A stretch of DNA of 64,000 nt, taken from positions 3,295,501 to 3,359,500 of the forward strand of contig NZ_CP127162.1 in assembly GCF_030263935.1 (NCBI RefSeq). The letters run 5' to 3'. Below the pieces are notes generated by a model that searched no databases, had not been told where the DNA came from, and was given only the letters and a program-made list of their open reading frames with translations. Numbering within the stretch: the first letter of the stretch is position 1; each line of letters begins with the position of its first letter. Source of the stretch: Paenibacillus polygoni. Lineage in GTDB: Bacteria; Bacillota; Bacilli; Paenibacillales; Paenibacillaceae. The position numbers and the translations under genes are program-made. This document shows, piece after piece, positions 16,769 through 26,065 of the stretch.

Positions 16769-18277
16769 ATGCCAATAAAAAATGGCACACAGTATATCGA
16801 ACGCATAGATCAACAAAATTTAAACCTATGGTATCAAGGAAAAAGAATCACGGGACCTTACTCAAAGCATCCTTTGTTCAGCGGACTCATGAAAACGCAG
16901 GCTGCATTATACGACTTACAGTGTGATCCTGAGTATCAAGCTGAAATGACTTATCCCTCTCCACTGACGGGCGAACCTGTCGGGCTTTCTTTTCTGCCCC
17001 CTGTTCATCCAGATGATATTAAAAAAAGAAAACGCATGATGGACCTTTGGTCTGCAAAGCATCATGGTTTTTTGGGCCGTTCTCCAGACTATATGAATAC
17101 AGCTCTCATGTCTTTATATACGGCAGCTGATATTTTAGAAGAGCATAACCCGGCATACGCGAATAACCTTCGTAATTATTATACTTACTGCAGAGAAAAT
17201 GATATCACTTTGTCTCACGCTTTTATTCAGCCATTCGCTAGTAAAGTATCAGGACAAGTGGATTCCTTAGAGGATTCGATTACCGCTAAAGTGATAGAAG
17301 TTAATGAGGAAGGTTTTATCATCAGCGGTGCCTTCATGATGGCAACACAAGGAGTCACTTGTGATGAGATGCTCGTATTTCCTACCCCTACCCTGTATCC
17401 TCTTGAAGAGAAAAACCCCTATGCCTTCGCTTTTTCCATTCCAAACGACCTGAAAGGTATAACCTTTATTTGCCGAGAAAGCAATGCTTCCGAGTCTTTC
17501 TACAATCACCCGCTCAGTGCAAGATATGAAGAGATGGATACGCTTGTTATCTTCGACCGTGTACTCGTACCGCATGACCGAATGTTCTATTATGGCGATG
17601 AAAATATCGGTTACCGTTTATTCAGTGATGGAAATTTCCATACACATATCGGACATCAAATTGTATCTCGGTATATAGCAAAGACAGAATTTTTCCTCGG
17701 ACTTGTAGAATCACTAGCACATGAACAGAATGTAAGCTTTGATGCTAACATCATTGGCCAAACAGCCAAGATTATGACCATGCTTGAAACGTTTAAAGCG
17801 CTTAGAATTGCAGCAGAAGAAGGCGCAAAACAAAACCAGTATGGTTATTATGTGCCAGCATCAAGTCCTCTTCTGGCTTCCAGTATTCTGTTTCCCACTT
17901 TCTATTTAGAAATGGTGGATATGATTCAGCGGCTTGGCTCTAGTGGTATAATCATGATTCCATACGAAGAAGATCTCTCTTCAGAGATTGGAAGCTATGT
18001 CTATGAGTATTTACATGGTCTGGAGTCCACATCTAAAGATCGCATCGCTCTATTCAGACTGGCATGGGAACTTGGAGCTGGTTCATTCGGGGGACGGCAA
18101 AGTCAGTTTGAGCGCTTCTTCTTCGGTAATGCTCAAACCGTTAATTTCCGGATGTTTAACAGTTATGATAATCATGAAGATTATCAGCAGTTGATTCATG
18201 ACTTCTTAGGGATCGAAAAGAAGGAAACAGCGGAAGAAATGGAAGAAATCGAAGAAGTGAAAGAAAATGAGCAATGA
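16769..18277 (+). CDS. HpaB-family FADH2-dependent aromatic monooxygenase
   Basis: The protein resembles the oxygenase component of 4-hydroxyphenylacetate 3-monooxygenase and related FADH2-using chlorophenol hydroxylases. The N-terminus GTQYIERIDQQNLNLWYQGKRI is family-typical, and GRSPDYMNT, TYCRENDI and the late GAGSFGGRQSQFERFFFGN match the HpaB core. The start is the ATG at 16769, behind AGAGGTG, giving 502 residues. The open frame runs 101 codons further upstream, but that part includes the terminator hairpin. The C-terminal tail is an unusual Glu/Lys-rich run. The flavin reductase partner (HpaC) is not in the window, so FADH2 must come from elsewhere. The true aromatic substrate is unknown. 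Confidence 0.85.
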   Translation: MPIKNGTQYIERIDQQNLNLWYQGKRITGPYSKHPLFSGLMKTQAALYDLQCDPEYQAEMTYPSPLTGEPVGLSFLPPVHPDDIKKRKRMMDLWSAKHHGFLGRSPDYMNTALMSLYTAADILEEHNPAYANNLRNYYTYCRENDITLSHAFIQPFASKVSGQVDSLEDSITAKVIEVNEEGFIISGAFMMATQGVTCDEMLVFPTPTLYPLEEKNPYAFAFSIPNDLKGITFICRESNASESFYNHPLSARYEEMDTLVIFDRVLVPHDRMFYYGDENIGYRLFSDGNFHTHIGHQIVSRYIAKTEFFLGLVESLAHEQNVSFDANIIGQTAKIMTMLETFKALRIAAEEGAKQNQYGYYVPASSPLLASSILFPTFYLEMVDMIQRLGSSGIIMIPYEEDLSSEIGSYVYEYLHGLESTSKDRIALFRLAWELGAGSFGGRQSQFERFFFGNAQTVNFRMFNSYDNHEDYQQLIHDFLGIEKKETAEEMEEIEEVKENEQ

Positions 18278-18377
18278 TTTGAAGTGAATAATTATAAGTG
18301 TACTGCTAGAACTATAACTAATTTACATGCCAATTATGTTCAGCTGAATCAATATCAGAGAACATTTCGTTAGTTAA

Positions 18378-18415
18378 ACGATTGCCGCATTCTAAGCGCG
18401 CGGCAATCGTTTTTT
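18378..18415 (+). terminator. intrinsic terminator of the HpaB-like gene
   Basis: Perfect 11-bp arms ACGATTGCCGC/GCGGCAATCGT are followed by TTTTT. The 108 bases beyond, up to the next gene end, hold only a weak inverted repeat (TAAGGGAC near 18422, GTCCCTTA near 18472). Confidence 0.92.
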
Positions 18416-18523
18416 CTATTTCTAAGGGACCGTATTACTCTCTAAGGACGACACACTAATCAGGACGCCTCGTCCCTTACTTTTCTATGTAATTCAACAG
18501 AGGTTCTCTCTTTTGCTCCAGCA

Positions 18524-18937
18524 CTATACTCTTTCAGCGGAAAGTTTTTGTTCTTTCGTTAACAACGGTTCAAATTCATATACCCATACTCCGTTATCAG
18601 CGACTTTTATTTTTACAAGTCCTTTTTTACGCAATTCTTCTAGAACCTGTTCTGCCATTTTCTGATCCATCTCTGTATACAACACAATTTCTGAGATTGT
18701 AAGCAGCTGGTCCTGCTCCATAGCGAACATGAAGAGTTGCTTTTCCATCCTTCTATTCTTGGTTTTCTTCATACGAGATTGTTCATATAATCCCATGCTG
18801 AGGGGAAGTACGCCAAAGATGAGAAACCCGAGATCAAGACCTGAATGGTATACGCTAAAAGAATAGATATATAGTATCGTCGAAAACAAACCCAGACAAA
18901 TGAGCGTCCATAAAATCCATGCTTTGCTGTTTCCCAT
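18524..18937 (-). CDS. small membrane protein with C-terminal winged-helix-like domain, unknown function
   Basis: I do not recognise this 137-residue protein. The N-terminus has two membrane segments (WILWTLICLGLFSTILYIYS and LDLGFLIFGVLPLSMGLYE), followed by a basic stretch QSRMKKTKNRRMEK. The last ~70 residues look like a winged helix (LLTISEIVLYTEMDQKMAEQ, then LEELRKKGLVKIKVADNGVWVYEF). The ATG at 18937 follows GGAGGAG by 5-6 bases. It is a stand-alone gene, convergent with the HpaB-like gene and divergent from the methyltransferase gene. A membrane-tethered regulator is one reading; a protein-protein module is another. Confidence 0.65.
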   Translation of the reverse strand: MGNSKAWILWTLICLGLFSTILYIYSFSVYHSGLDLGFLIFGVLPLSMGLYEQSRMKKTKNRRMEKQLFMFAMEQDQLLTISEIVLYTEMDQKMAEQVLEELRKKGLVKIKVADNGVWVYEFEPLLTKEQKLSAERV

Positions 18938-19110
18938 GGCTCTCCTCCTTCTTCCTATATCATAAGTTTACCCAAAAAAAGTGAATCAGACCATTTCTCA
19001 AGGGAATTCATTTTGTTTTTTCCGCAGTATTCCGGGGAATACTGGCATGAAAACATAGAATTGTTGTACAATAGTATCTAAATGTTAAAAACGAAGGATG
19101 GATTAATTAC

Positions 19111-19974
19111 ATGTACGCAGCTCAAGATTGGAAAGACTACGAAGTTATTGATACTGGCGGCGGAGAGAAATTGGAACGCTGGGGAGATATTATCCTTAGA
19201 AGACCCGATCCGCAAATTATTTGGCCCTTAAAAAAAGAGACCGGTGCATGGCGTGATGTGCATGGTCACTATCATCGCAGTTCTTCTGGCGGAGGAAACT
19301 GGGATATGAAAAAGCCGATCCCGGACCGCTGGACGATTTCATATGATCAGCTTAAATTTTATATTAAACCTACGAGTTTTAAACATACAGGTTTGTTTCC
19401 AGAACAAGCAGCCAACTGGCGCTGGATGATGGACAAGATTCAAAATGCTGGAAGACCTATTTCCGTGCTGAACCTGTTTGCTTATACAGGCGGGGCTACG
19501 GTTGCTTCTGCCTATGCAGGTGCAAGTGTCGTTCACGTTGACGCTGCAAAAGGTATGGTGCAGTGGGCTAAAGAAAACGTTCAGCTCTCCGGCCTCGCAG
19601 ATCGCCCGGTCCGATTCATTACAGATGACGTATTTAAATTTGTACAACGTGAAAAGCGCCGTGGAAACCGTTATGATGCGATTATTATGGATCCTCCATC
19701 CTATGGACGCGGTCCAAACGGAGAAACTTGGAAGTTGGAACAAAACCTATATCCATTCCTTGAATCTTGCACCGAAATTTTGTCGGATAACCCCTTGTTT
19801 ATGCTGATTAACTCCTATACAACAGGAATCTCTCCTACGGTTCTGTCTAACATGCTGAACATGACGATGACAGATAAGTATGGCGGTAAAATATCAGCAG
19901 GCGAGATCGGTCTTCCGATTACGAAATCCGGTATGACCCTGCCATGCGGTATACTGGGACGCTGGGAATCATAA
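19111..19974 (+). CDS. class I SAM-dependent methyltransferase, RlmI/RlmL-like
   Basis: This 287-residue methyltransferase has a SAM-binding motif I in VLNLFAYTGGATVASAYAGA and the acidic loop VVHVDAAKGMVQWAKEN. Motif IV is DAIIMDPPSYGRG. The DPPSYGRG form is that of rRNA cytosine/guanine methyltransferases such as RlmI and the RlmK part of RlmL, so 23S rRNA is the likely target, though unproven. No PUA domain is present. The ATG at 19111 follows GAAGGATGG. Its stop codon directly abuts the start of the pseudouridine synthase gene, so two RNA-modification enzymes appear to be co-translated. Confidence 0.85.
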   Translation: MYAAQDWKDYEVIDTGGGEKLERWGDIILRRPDPQIIWPLKKETGAWRDVHGHYHRSSSGGGNWDMKKPIPDRWTISYDQLKFYIKPTSFKHTGLFPEQAANWRWMMDKIQNAGRPISVLNLFAYTGGATVASAYAGASVVHVDAAKGMVQWAKENVQLSGLADRPVRFITDDVFKFVQREKRRGNRYDAIIMDPPSYGRGPNGETWKLEQNLYPFLESCTEILSDNPLFMLINSYTTGISPTVLSNMLNMTMTDKYGGKISAGEIGLPITKSGMTLPCGILGRWES

Positions 19975-20709
19975 ATGATGGTACATGGTCGTAATTTACC
20001 TCCAATCACCATTCTTTACGAGGACAATCACCTATTAGGTGTTGAGAAGATCGTTAATGTCCCTACACAGGCAGATGTATCGGGTGATATGGACATGCTG
20101 AATCTGCTAAAAGAAGATATAAAAATCAGGTTTAACAAACCCGGTAATGTTTACCTTGGACTTGTTCACCGATTGGACAGACCTGTTGGAGGTGCTATGA
20201 TTTTTGCCAAAACCTCTAAAGCGGCTTCCCGACTATCTGATGCAGTTCGGACCAGAAAATTTGATAAGACCTACGTAGCCGTTGTTCACGGTCATCCCCC
20301 TGCAAGCCAGGGCAGGCTTGAACACACTTTACTTAAGGATGAGAAGACGAATATCGTTAAGGCTGTTCCGAAAGGTACACCCGGCGGTAAAGATGCTGTG
20401 CTTGACTACTATGTATTAGGCCAAAATGATCATTACAGCTTAATTCAAGTCGTTCTCCATACAGGGAGATCCCATCAAATTAGAGTACAGTGTAAAGAAA
20501 TGGGCTGTCCTTTATATGGGGATCAAAAGTATGGTTCGTCTGTGAATAAGCCCGGTCAGCAGCTATCCTTGTGGTCCTGTTCTGTCGGTTTTCCTCATCC
20601 AGTAACGAAAGAATATATTCAGCTTATCTCGATTCCACCAAGAGAATATCCTTGGAGTGAATGGCAAGAAAGTATATATCAGAGTGCTGCACGTCAGCCC
20701 TTTGTTTAA
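19975..20709 (+). CDS. RluA-family pseudouridine synthase
   Basis: This enzyme converts uridine to pseudouridine in rRNA or tRNA. The catalytic motif is HRLDRPVGGAMIFAKTSKAA, with the catalytic Asp in HRLD. The C-terminal motif LHTGRSHQIRVQ is also present. Its 244 residues lack an S4 domain, as in the shorter RluA/RluC-like members. It starts with an ATG immediately after the methyltransferase stop codon at 19974. A strong terminator ends the pair at 20721-20755. The RNA position modified cannot be told from sequence alone. Confidence 0.9.
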   Translation: MMVHGRNLPPITILYEDNHLLGVEKIVNVPTQADVSGDMDMLNLLKEDIKIRFNKPGNVYLGLVHRLDRPVGGAMIFAKTSKAASRLSDAVRTRKFDKTYVAVVHGHPPASQGRLEHTLLKDEKTNIVKAVPKGTPGGKDAVLDYYVLGQNDHYSLIQVVLHTGRSHQIRVQCKEMGCPLYGDQKYGSSVNKPGQQLSLWSCSVGFPHPVTKEYIQLISIPPREYPWSEWQESIYQSAARQPFV

Positions 20710-20720
20710 AAGGGATCAGC

Positions 20721-20755
20721 AAAAAACCGCTCTGCTTTAGCAGAACGGTTTTTTT
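20721..20755. terminator. bidirectional intrinsic terminator between convergent units
   Basis: AAAAAACCG with TCTGC pairs with GCAGA and CGGTTTTTTT. The A-run and T-run on the two sides let it serve both the RluA gene (plus) and the MFS gene (minus). Confidence 0.9.
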
Positions 20756-20764
20756 GTATCATTT

Positions 20765-22294
20765 TTAATTAGATTGACTTGTGCTAACTTCGGGCTTACC
20801 CATAGGGAAACCTTTACTATCCTTAGGAACAGACTTTTTAATGAAGAACGCTAATACAAGAGCCACTACAGTCAGAACAGCAGCAATGATAAAGGCAAAA
20901 TTGATACCATGAATACTTGCTTGTGCCAGTACTTGCGGAGACTGCTGTGCTAATTTTCCAACAGCTGCTGGGTCATTCATATTTACACCAGCTTGATCAA
21001 GAACATATTGTTTGAGCGAGCTGCTATAAATGGTTACGAAAACAGCTGTACCAATCGCACCAAACACCGTACGCATTGTATTTAACATAACCGTACCATG
21101 CGCATTTAACCTTTGCGGAATATCATTAAGCGCTGCTGTCTGAATCGGCATCATAAGCAGTGACATACCAAACATACGGAATGTATACATCAAGATCAAA
21201 TGATTATAAGAAGTGTCCATTGTGAGTTTACTGAATTCATAGGTTGTCACTGCGGTAATTACCAAACCAATAATACTCAGCCATTTGGCACCAAACTTAT
21301 CAAATAATCCACCCGTAATCGGAGACATAATCCCCATCACAATTGCACCCGGTAACATGAGAAGACCGGAATCAAATGCACTGATACCGCGTGTATTCTG
21401 AAGATAAATAGGAAGCAAAATCATACCTGAGAACATTGCCATATTTACTACAACAAGTATTACTGTATTCAAGGAATACATGCTGTTTTTAAATACACGG
21501 AACTCGAGCAGCGGGGTTTCTAGTTTGAACTGTCTTATGATAAAGATAAGCAATGCAATTGCACCGACAGCAAGACAGGAGATGACAACCGGGTCTCCCC
21601 ATCCTTTTGAACCAGCATCACTGAATCCATATAGTAAACCACCAAATCCCAGCGTAGATAAAACAACAGAAACCATATCAAGCTTAGGATCACTCGTTAC
21701 TGTTACATTTTTCACGAAACGCATACCAATAAGAATGGAGATTATGGCAATCGGAAGAATAATCCAGAATAAAGTTCTCCAGTCGTAATTTTCAACAATA
21801 TAACCTGAAAGTGTAGGACCAATCGCCGGAGCTAAGATCATGGCAATCCCGATCGTCCCCATTGCTTTTCCCCGTTGTTCTATAGGGAAAATGTTAAGAA
21901 CCACAACATTAAGCAGTGGCATCATAATACCTGCGCCTGCTGCTTGAATAACACGTCCTGTCATTAGGATCGCAAAGTTCGGGCTTATGCCGCATAACAG
22001 GGTACCGATTGTAAATAAACTCATACCCGTAATAAAAATTTGTCTTGTTGTGAACTTAGCCATTAGATAGGCGGTGACTGGCATAAGTACACCATTCACT
22101 AACATAAACCCGGTAGCCAACCATTGTACCGTCGTTTCTGTAATATTCAGACTTCCCATAATACTAGGCAATGCAACGTTAAGCAACGTTTGGTTCAAAA
22201 ACGCAACAAATGCACCCAGCAGCATTGCAAATAAAATAGGGCCTTTCTTTACATCTCCAGCACTCGAAGGCTGGTTCGCAGCAATACTACTCAT
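20765..22294 (-). CDS. MFS drug efflux transporter, DHA2 (EmrB/QacA) family
   Basis: This is a proton-driven multidrug exporter of 509 residues with about 14 membrane helices. Family signs are the early FLNQTLLNVALPSIMGSLN, the motif GRVIQAAGAGIMMPL, and the motif C-like GIAMILAPAIGPTLSGYIVE. The ATG at 22294 lies nine bases after the MarR stop and has only a weak ribosome site (GAGAAAGAGAG), so coupled translation is likely. The transported compounds are unknown. Control is probably by the MarR protein encoded first in the same transcript. Confidence 0.92.
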   Translation of the reverse strand: MSSIAANQPSSAGDVKKGPILFAMLLGAFVAFLNQTLLNVALPSIMGSLNITETTVQWLATGFMLVNGVLMPVTAYLMAKFTTRQIFITGMSLFTIGTLLCGISPNFAILMTGRVIQAAGAGIMMPLLNVVVLNIFPIEQRGKAMGTIGIAMILAPAIGPTLSGYIVENYDWRTLFWIILPIAIISILIGMRFVKNVTVTSDPKLDMVSVVLSTLGFGGLLYGFSDAGSKGWGDPVVISCLAVGAIALLIFIIRQFKLETPLLEFRVFKNSMYSLNTVILVVVNMAMFSGMILLPIYLQNTRGISAFDSGLLMLPGAIVMGIMSPITGGLFDKFGAKWLSIIGLVITAVTTYEFSKLTMDTSYNHLILMYTFRMFGMSLLMMPIQTAALNDIPQRLNAHGTVMLNTMRTVFGAIGTAVFVTIYSSSLKQYVLDQAGVNMNDPAAVGKLAQQSPQVLAQASIHGINFAFIIAAVLTVVALVLAFFIKKSVPKDSKGFPMGKPEVSTSQSN

Positions 22295-22303
22295 AAATAC
22301 AAA

Positions 22304-22753
22304 TCATCTCTCTTTCTCCATCTTTTGAATCATCAGTGAATGAATACGTAGAAGATTTTCAATATCTTCCTTTGGTAAATCCATCATCGGAGCTACCCGC
22401 TTCATAAATAGCTGATACATCTTTTCTTGAGTTTTCCTGCCTTTTTCTGTTACATGAAGCTCGAGTGACCTTCTATCCTGTAAACATCTTTCCCTCATAA
22501 CCATTCCTGCTTTTACCAGACGATCAATAACTCCACTCATCGTGCTGTTTCCCATGTGACAAAGATCAGCGAGTTCCGAAAGACCGATATTCGGATGTTC
22601 AACCAGAATGGACAATACGAGGAGTTGGATTCTGGTTACTTCGATCTCCCCCGTACCCTCATCAACCCAAAAGTTACGATGAAACGTCTGTGATACTTGG
22701 CGGAAAGAGTTGAAAATACGGTACATCTCATCATAAGCCATCATTATATTCAC
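22304..22753 (-). CDS. MarR family regulator of the MFS pump
   Basis: This 149-residue winged-helix protein is of the MarR/EmrR type. The recognition region is IGLSELADLCHMGNSTMSGVIDRLVKAGMVMRE, followed by the wing DRRSLELHVTEKG. It is the first gene of the MarR-MFS pair, with nine bases between the genes. A perfect 20-bp palindrome lies 22-41 bases before the start, which is the expected position for autorepression. It likely releases DNA on binding a small molecule. The ligand is not known. Confidence 0.92.
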   Translation of the reverse strand: MNIMMAYDEMYRIFNSFRQVSQTFHRNFWVDEGTGEIEVTRIQLLVLSILVEHPNIGLSELADLCHMGNSTMSGVIDRLVKAGMVMRERCLQDRRSLELHVTEKGRKTQEKMYQLFMKRVAPMMDLPKEDIENLLRIHSLMIQKMEKER

Positions 22754-22774
22754 CCTAATTAGTTATTATATATA

Positions 22775-22794
22775 ATATTTCGTATACGAAATAT
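22775..22794. promoter_or_regulatory. 20-bp palindromic MarR operator candidate
   Basis: ATATTTCGTA and TACGAAATAT form an uninterrupted perfect palindrome just upstream of the marR-MFS pair. Length, AT-rich arms and position match operators of MarR proteins. The promoter elements around it are AT-rich and not sharply defined. Confidence 0.7.
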
Positions 22795-22888
22795 AAGGGT
22801 TACAAAGTAATATTATAACCCGATAATGAAAATAGTCAACTATTTTCATATGTAATTACTTTCTTAATTAAATATATACATAAATAAA

Positions 22889-22913
22889 GCCAGGAATATA
22901 ATATATTCCTGGC
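22889..22913 (-). terminator. intrinsic terminator of the second MarR gene
   Basis: The arms GCCAGGAATAT/ATATTCCTGGC are followed on the minus strand by TTTATTTATG. It lies just past the stop of the second MarR gene and separates it from the marR-MFS unit. Confidence 0.8.
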
Positions 22914-22931
22914 TTCAGACCATTCATTTAT

Positions 22932-23363
22932 TTAAGAAGATTGCTTCGTTGTTGCCGTTTGTGTTGTGATTTTTGACAAAAGGTACACCAGCAATTGTTG
23001 ATTATGAGATGAAATCTTACTTAATGTCTGATCAATAAATTCTTCTCTAATCGTCGTCCCGCGTACCGCTTCGAGCCTCCCTTTCTCACTCAACGTAATC
23101 CACACGACCCTTCGATCACGGTCATCTCTTCTTCGTTCTATTAGCTCATGTTTCTCCATTCGATCAAGCAGCATCGTAACCGCTGCAGGTGTGGTAGCTA
23201 AATATGGCGTAAATTCAGAAGGTTTCATTCTTGGGTGTTCCAGCAAAAGTTCCAGTACAGTAAGCTGGGCTTCGGTGAGTACAGGAGCCAGTTCCTGTTC
23301 CATATGTGATTTGTAATCCTTCGTTAGTATGGACCACAATTTTACAAATTCGGAAGAATGCAT
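22932..23363 (-). CDS. second MarR family transcriptional regulator
   Basis: This is a 143-residue MarR protein with recognition region MKPSEFTPYLATTPAAVTMLLDRMEKHELIERRR and wing DRDRRVVWITLSEKG. It is clearly a different branch from the neighbouring MarR. The ATG at 23363 follows GGGGAGG. It is a single-gene unit: parC lies upstream on the same strand behind its own terminator, and the gene ends at the hairpin at 22889-22913. No adjacent transporter or enzyme identifies its target. The C-terminus is rich in Thr and Gln. Confidence 0.9.
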   Translation of the reverse strand: MHSSEFVKLWSILTKDYKSHMEQELAPVLTEAQLTVLELLLEHPRMKPSEFTPYLATTPAAVTMLLDRMEKHELIERRRDDRDRRVVWITLSEKGRLEAVRGTTIREEFIDQTLSKISSHNQQLLVYLLSKITTQTATTKQSS

Positions 23364-23551
23364 TCGTTTCCTCCCCTTTCCATGGATTAGGTCAAATGTA
23401 CATAAGTGAACTTTGATTTACATGGTCTACTATTCACCAGCTGAATTATCTTTGCTAGATGAACATTTCGCTGTTATAGATAAGAATCCTTCCCCATTTT
23501 TGGCACTCGACCCTTATCGACGAAGGTTCTTAATCTTCCCAAAAAAGCATC

Positions 23552-23593
23552 AAAAAAAGTCCTCCATGCCGTAATTTGGCATGTGGAGGACTT
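23552..23593 (-). terminator. intrinsic terminator after parC
   Basis: AAGTCCTCCATGCC pairs with GGCATG...GGAGGACTT (one bulged T). On the minus strand it is followed by seven Ts (complement of 23552-23558). Confidence 0.92.
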
Positions 23594-23614
23594 GTTATGA
23601 CATCTATTTTAGGT

Positions 23615-26053
23615 CTACTCAGATAATTGTAGAATTTTCACAATCAAATCTGTCTTATCCGCGCCTGCAATCGATTTACCGACACTTTTCTTGTCAGATA
23701 TCGGTGCTGACTCTGTCGAGAACGGAAGTGTTTTTCCTTGTTCCGTCCAAGCTAGTAATGATTTCGGCTCTTTCACATGATAAGCACCAACAATTCTGGT
23801 TCCATTGGATCTTACTCTTTTTCCTTCTTTGAATTCAAAGGTAATGACTCCCTTACCTCCACGGGTTTGCAGAGGATAATCAAGCAACAAGGAACGCTTA
23901 CCATATCCAAGTTCCGTAATGGTGAAGATTTCACCCTCATCTTCGTCGACCCATAGGGCTGCTATTACTTCATCATCGTCTTTTAACTGAATGCCTTTGA
24001 CTCCGCCAGATACACGGCCCATAGAATTGACTTCGCTTTCTAAGAAGCGGATGCTCATTCCATTTTTCGTTACGAGGAGAATATGTCTATTTCCTGTACT
24101 TAGTTGTACTTGAATGATCTCATCCCCTGCTGCTACTTTACAAGCTGCAACCGCGGAAGAGCGTTTTGTCGCATATTCCTTAAGCTCGGTACGTTTGACT
24201 TGTCCGCGTTTCGTAACAAATACAAGACTGGTTCCTTCTTGTTCAAAATTACGAACAGGAATGACACTAATTACTTTGTCTTCTTTTGATAGTGGAATTA
24301 CATTGACAATGGCAGTCCCAGGTTCCTTCCACTTAAATTCAGGAATCTGATGGACGGGTAGCAAGAAGTATTGTCCCCGCTGTGTGAAAACAAGCAAGTT
24401 ATCAAGTGTATTAACGTCAAGGATTGAGGTGATTAGATCCCCCTCTTTGACACCAGAACTTGTGCGTTCTGCTCCTGATCTAGTAAATGACAGCATACTC
24501 GTCCGTTTAATATATCCGTCATTTGACAAGGTCACCAGTACATCTTCTGAATTCACCAATACTTCAAGATTTACTTTCAATTCTTCTACCTGTTCTTGAA
24601 TTGCCGAACGACGATCGATTCCGTATTTATCGCGTATTTCTTTCAGTTCCTTACGTATAATACTAATCAGTTTACGGTCGCTCTCTAAAATACTGCGTAA
24701 CTCTTTCACTTTTTTCTGGATTTCATCCAGTTCTTTTTGAAGCGTTGTAATTTCAAGATTCGTTAATCGGTATAATTGCAAGGTTAGAATGGAATCTGCT
24801 TGTCTTTCAGAGAATCCAAACATCCATTCCAGATTGTTTTGTGCATCTTGACGATTCTTGGAGGCTTTGATCGCGGCAATCACTTCATCAAGGATATTCA
24901 GAGCCTTTACCAATCCTTCAAGGACGTGTGCTCTGTCTTCTGCTTTTTCCAGATCATATTTGGTACGGTAGGTTACCACTTCACGTTGATGTGCAATATA
25001 AGCTTCCAATATAGGTTTCAAACCAAGTTGATGCGGTGCTTTATTCACAATCGCCACCATATTGAAATTATAAGTGACCTGCAGATCTGTCTTTTTGAAC
25101 AGATAAGCTAAAATACCTTGTGCATCTGCATCTTTTTTTAGCTCAACCACAATTCGCAAACCTTCCCGGCCGCTCTCATCCCGTACTTCGGCAATTCCCT
25201 CGACTTTTTTCTCTAAACGGATGGTCTCCATCGCGGTAACAAGACGTGATTTCACGACTTGATACGGAATTTCCGTAATCACAATTTGCTGTTTACCGCC
25301 GCGAAGATTCTCGATATCTGTCTTGGAACGGATATAGATACGACCTTTTCCCGTACGGTACGCATCAAGGATTCCTTCACCGCCCATAATAATGCCGCCT
25401 GTCGGAAAATCAGGACCTTTAATGAAAGTCATGATCTCATCAAGCTCGATCGAAGGTTTTTCCATCACCGCAATACAAGCATCAATGACTTCTCTTAAAT
25501 TGTGAGTAGGAATCTCAGTCGCAAAACCTGATGAAATTCCGCTCGCCCCATTAACCAACAAGTTTGGATAGCGGGAAGGAAGCACCACAGGTTCCTTCGC
25601 CGTATTATCGAAATTGTCTTTAAAAAGAACGGTGCGTTTCTCAATATCACGCAAGATCTCCATAGCAATAGGTGATAATCTGGCTTCCGTATAACGCATT
25701 GCAGCAGCCGGATCATCATCTTGTGAACCCCAGTTACCGTGGCCGTCAACCAGTACATGGCCCATTTTCCATGGCTGTGCCATACGTACCATCCCATCAT
25801 AGATGGAGGAATCACCGTGGGGATGATAATTCCCCATTACGTCCCCTACTGTTTTGGCTGATTTCCGGTACGGTTTGTCAGGCGTATTATGGGAATCATA
25901 CATCGCATACAAAATTCGTCTTTGTACAGGTTTTAGTCCATCTCGTACATCGGGAATGGCTCTATCTTGAATTATATATTTAGAATACCGGCCAAAGCGA
26001 TCACCAACGACTTCTTCTAAAAATGCCGGTAAAAATTGTTCTGGTAAACTCAT
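23615..26053 (-). CDS. parC: DNA topoisomerase IV subunit A
   Basis: ParC is the DNA-cleaving subunit of topoisomerase IV, which separates linked daughter chromosomes. The catalytic Tyr is Tyr121 in MRYTEARLS. The quinolone region [10 protein letters not shown] has Ser83 and Asp86, that is, no known-type resistance change at those positions. The C-terminal domain is a beta-propeller-like repeat. At 812 residues it fits ParC of Firmicutes. It starts 12 bases after the parE stop and is followed by a strong terminator. The pairing with parE rather than a recF-gyrB context favours topoisomerase IV over gyrase. Confidence 0.95.
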   Translation of the reverse strand: MSLPEQFLPAFLEEVVGDRFGRYSKYIIQDRAIPDVRDGLKPVQRRILYAMYDSHNTPDKPYRKSAKTVGDVMGNYHPHGDSSIYDGMVRMAQPWKMGHVLVDGHGNWGSQDDDPAAAMRYTEARLSPIAMEILRDIEKRTVLFKDNFDNTAKEPVVLPSRYPNLLVNGASGISSGFATEIPTHNLREVIDACIAVMEKPSIELDEIMTFIKGPDFPTGGIIMGGEGILDAYRTGKGRIYIRSKTDIENLRGGKQQIVITEIPYQVVKSRLVTAMETIRLEKKVEGIAEVRDESGREGLRIVVELKKDADAQGILAYLFKKTDLQVTYNFNMVAIVNKAPHQLGLKPILEAYIAHQREVVTYRTKYDLEKAEDRAHVLEGLVKALNILDEVIAAIKASKNRQDAQNNLEWMFGFSERQADSILTLQLYRLTNLEITTLQKELDEIQKKVKELRSILESDRKLISIIRKELKEIRDKYGIDRRSAIQEQVEELKVNLEVLVNSEDVLVTLSNDGYIKRTSMLSFTRSGAERTSSGVKEGDLITSILDVNTLDNLLVFTQRGQYFLLPVHQIPEFKWKEPGTAIVNVIPLSKEDKVISVIPVRNFEQEGTSLVFVTKRGQVKRTELKEYATKRSSAVAACKVAAGDEIIQVQLSTGNRHILLVTKNGMSIRFLESEVNSMGRVSGGVKGIQLKDDDEVIAALWVDEDEGEIFTITELGYGKRSLLLDYPLQTRGGKGVITFEFKEGKRVRSNGTRIVGAYHVKEPKSLLAWTEQGKTLPFSTESAPISDKKSVGKSIAGADKTDLIVKILQLSE

Positions 26054-26065
26054 TCAAAGCACCTT

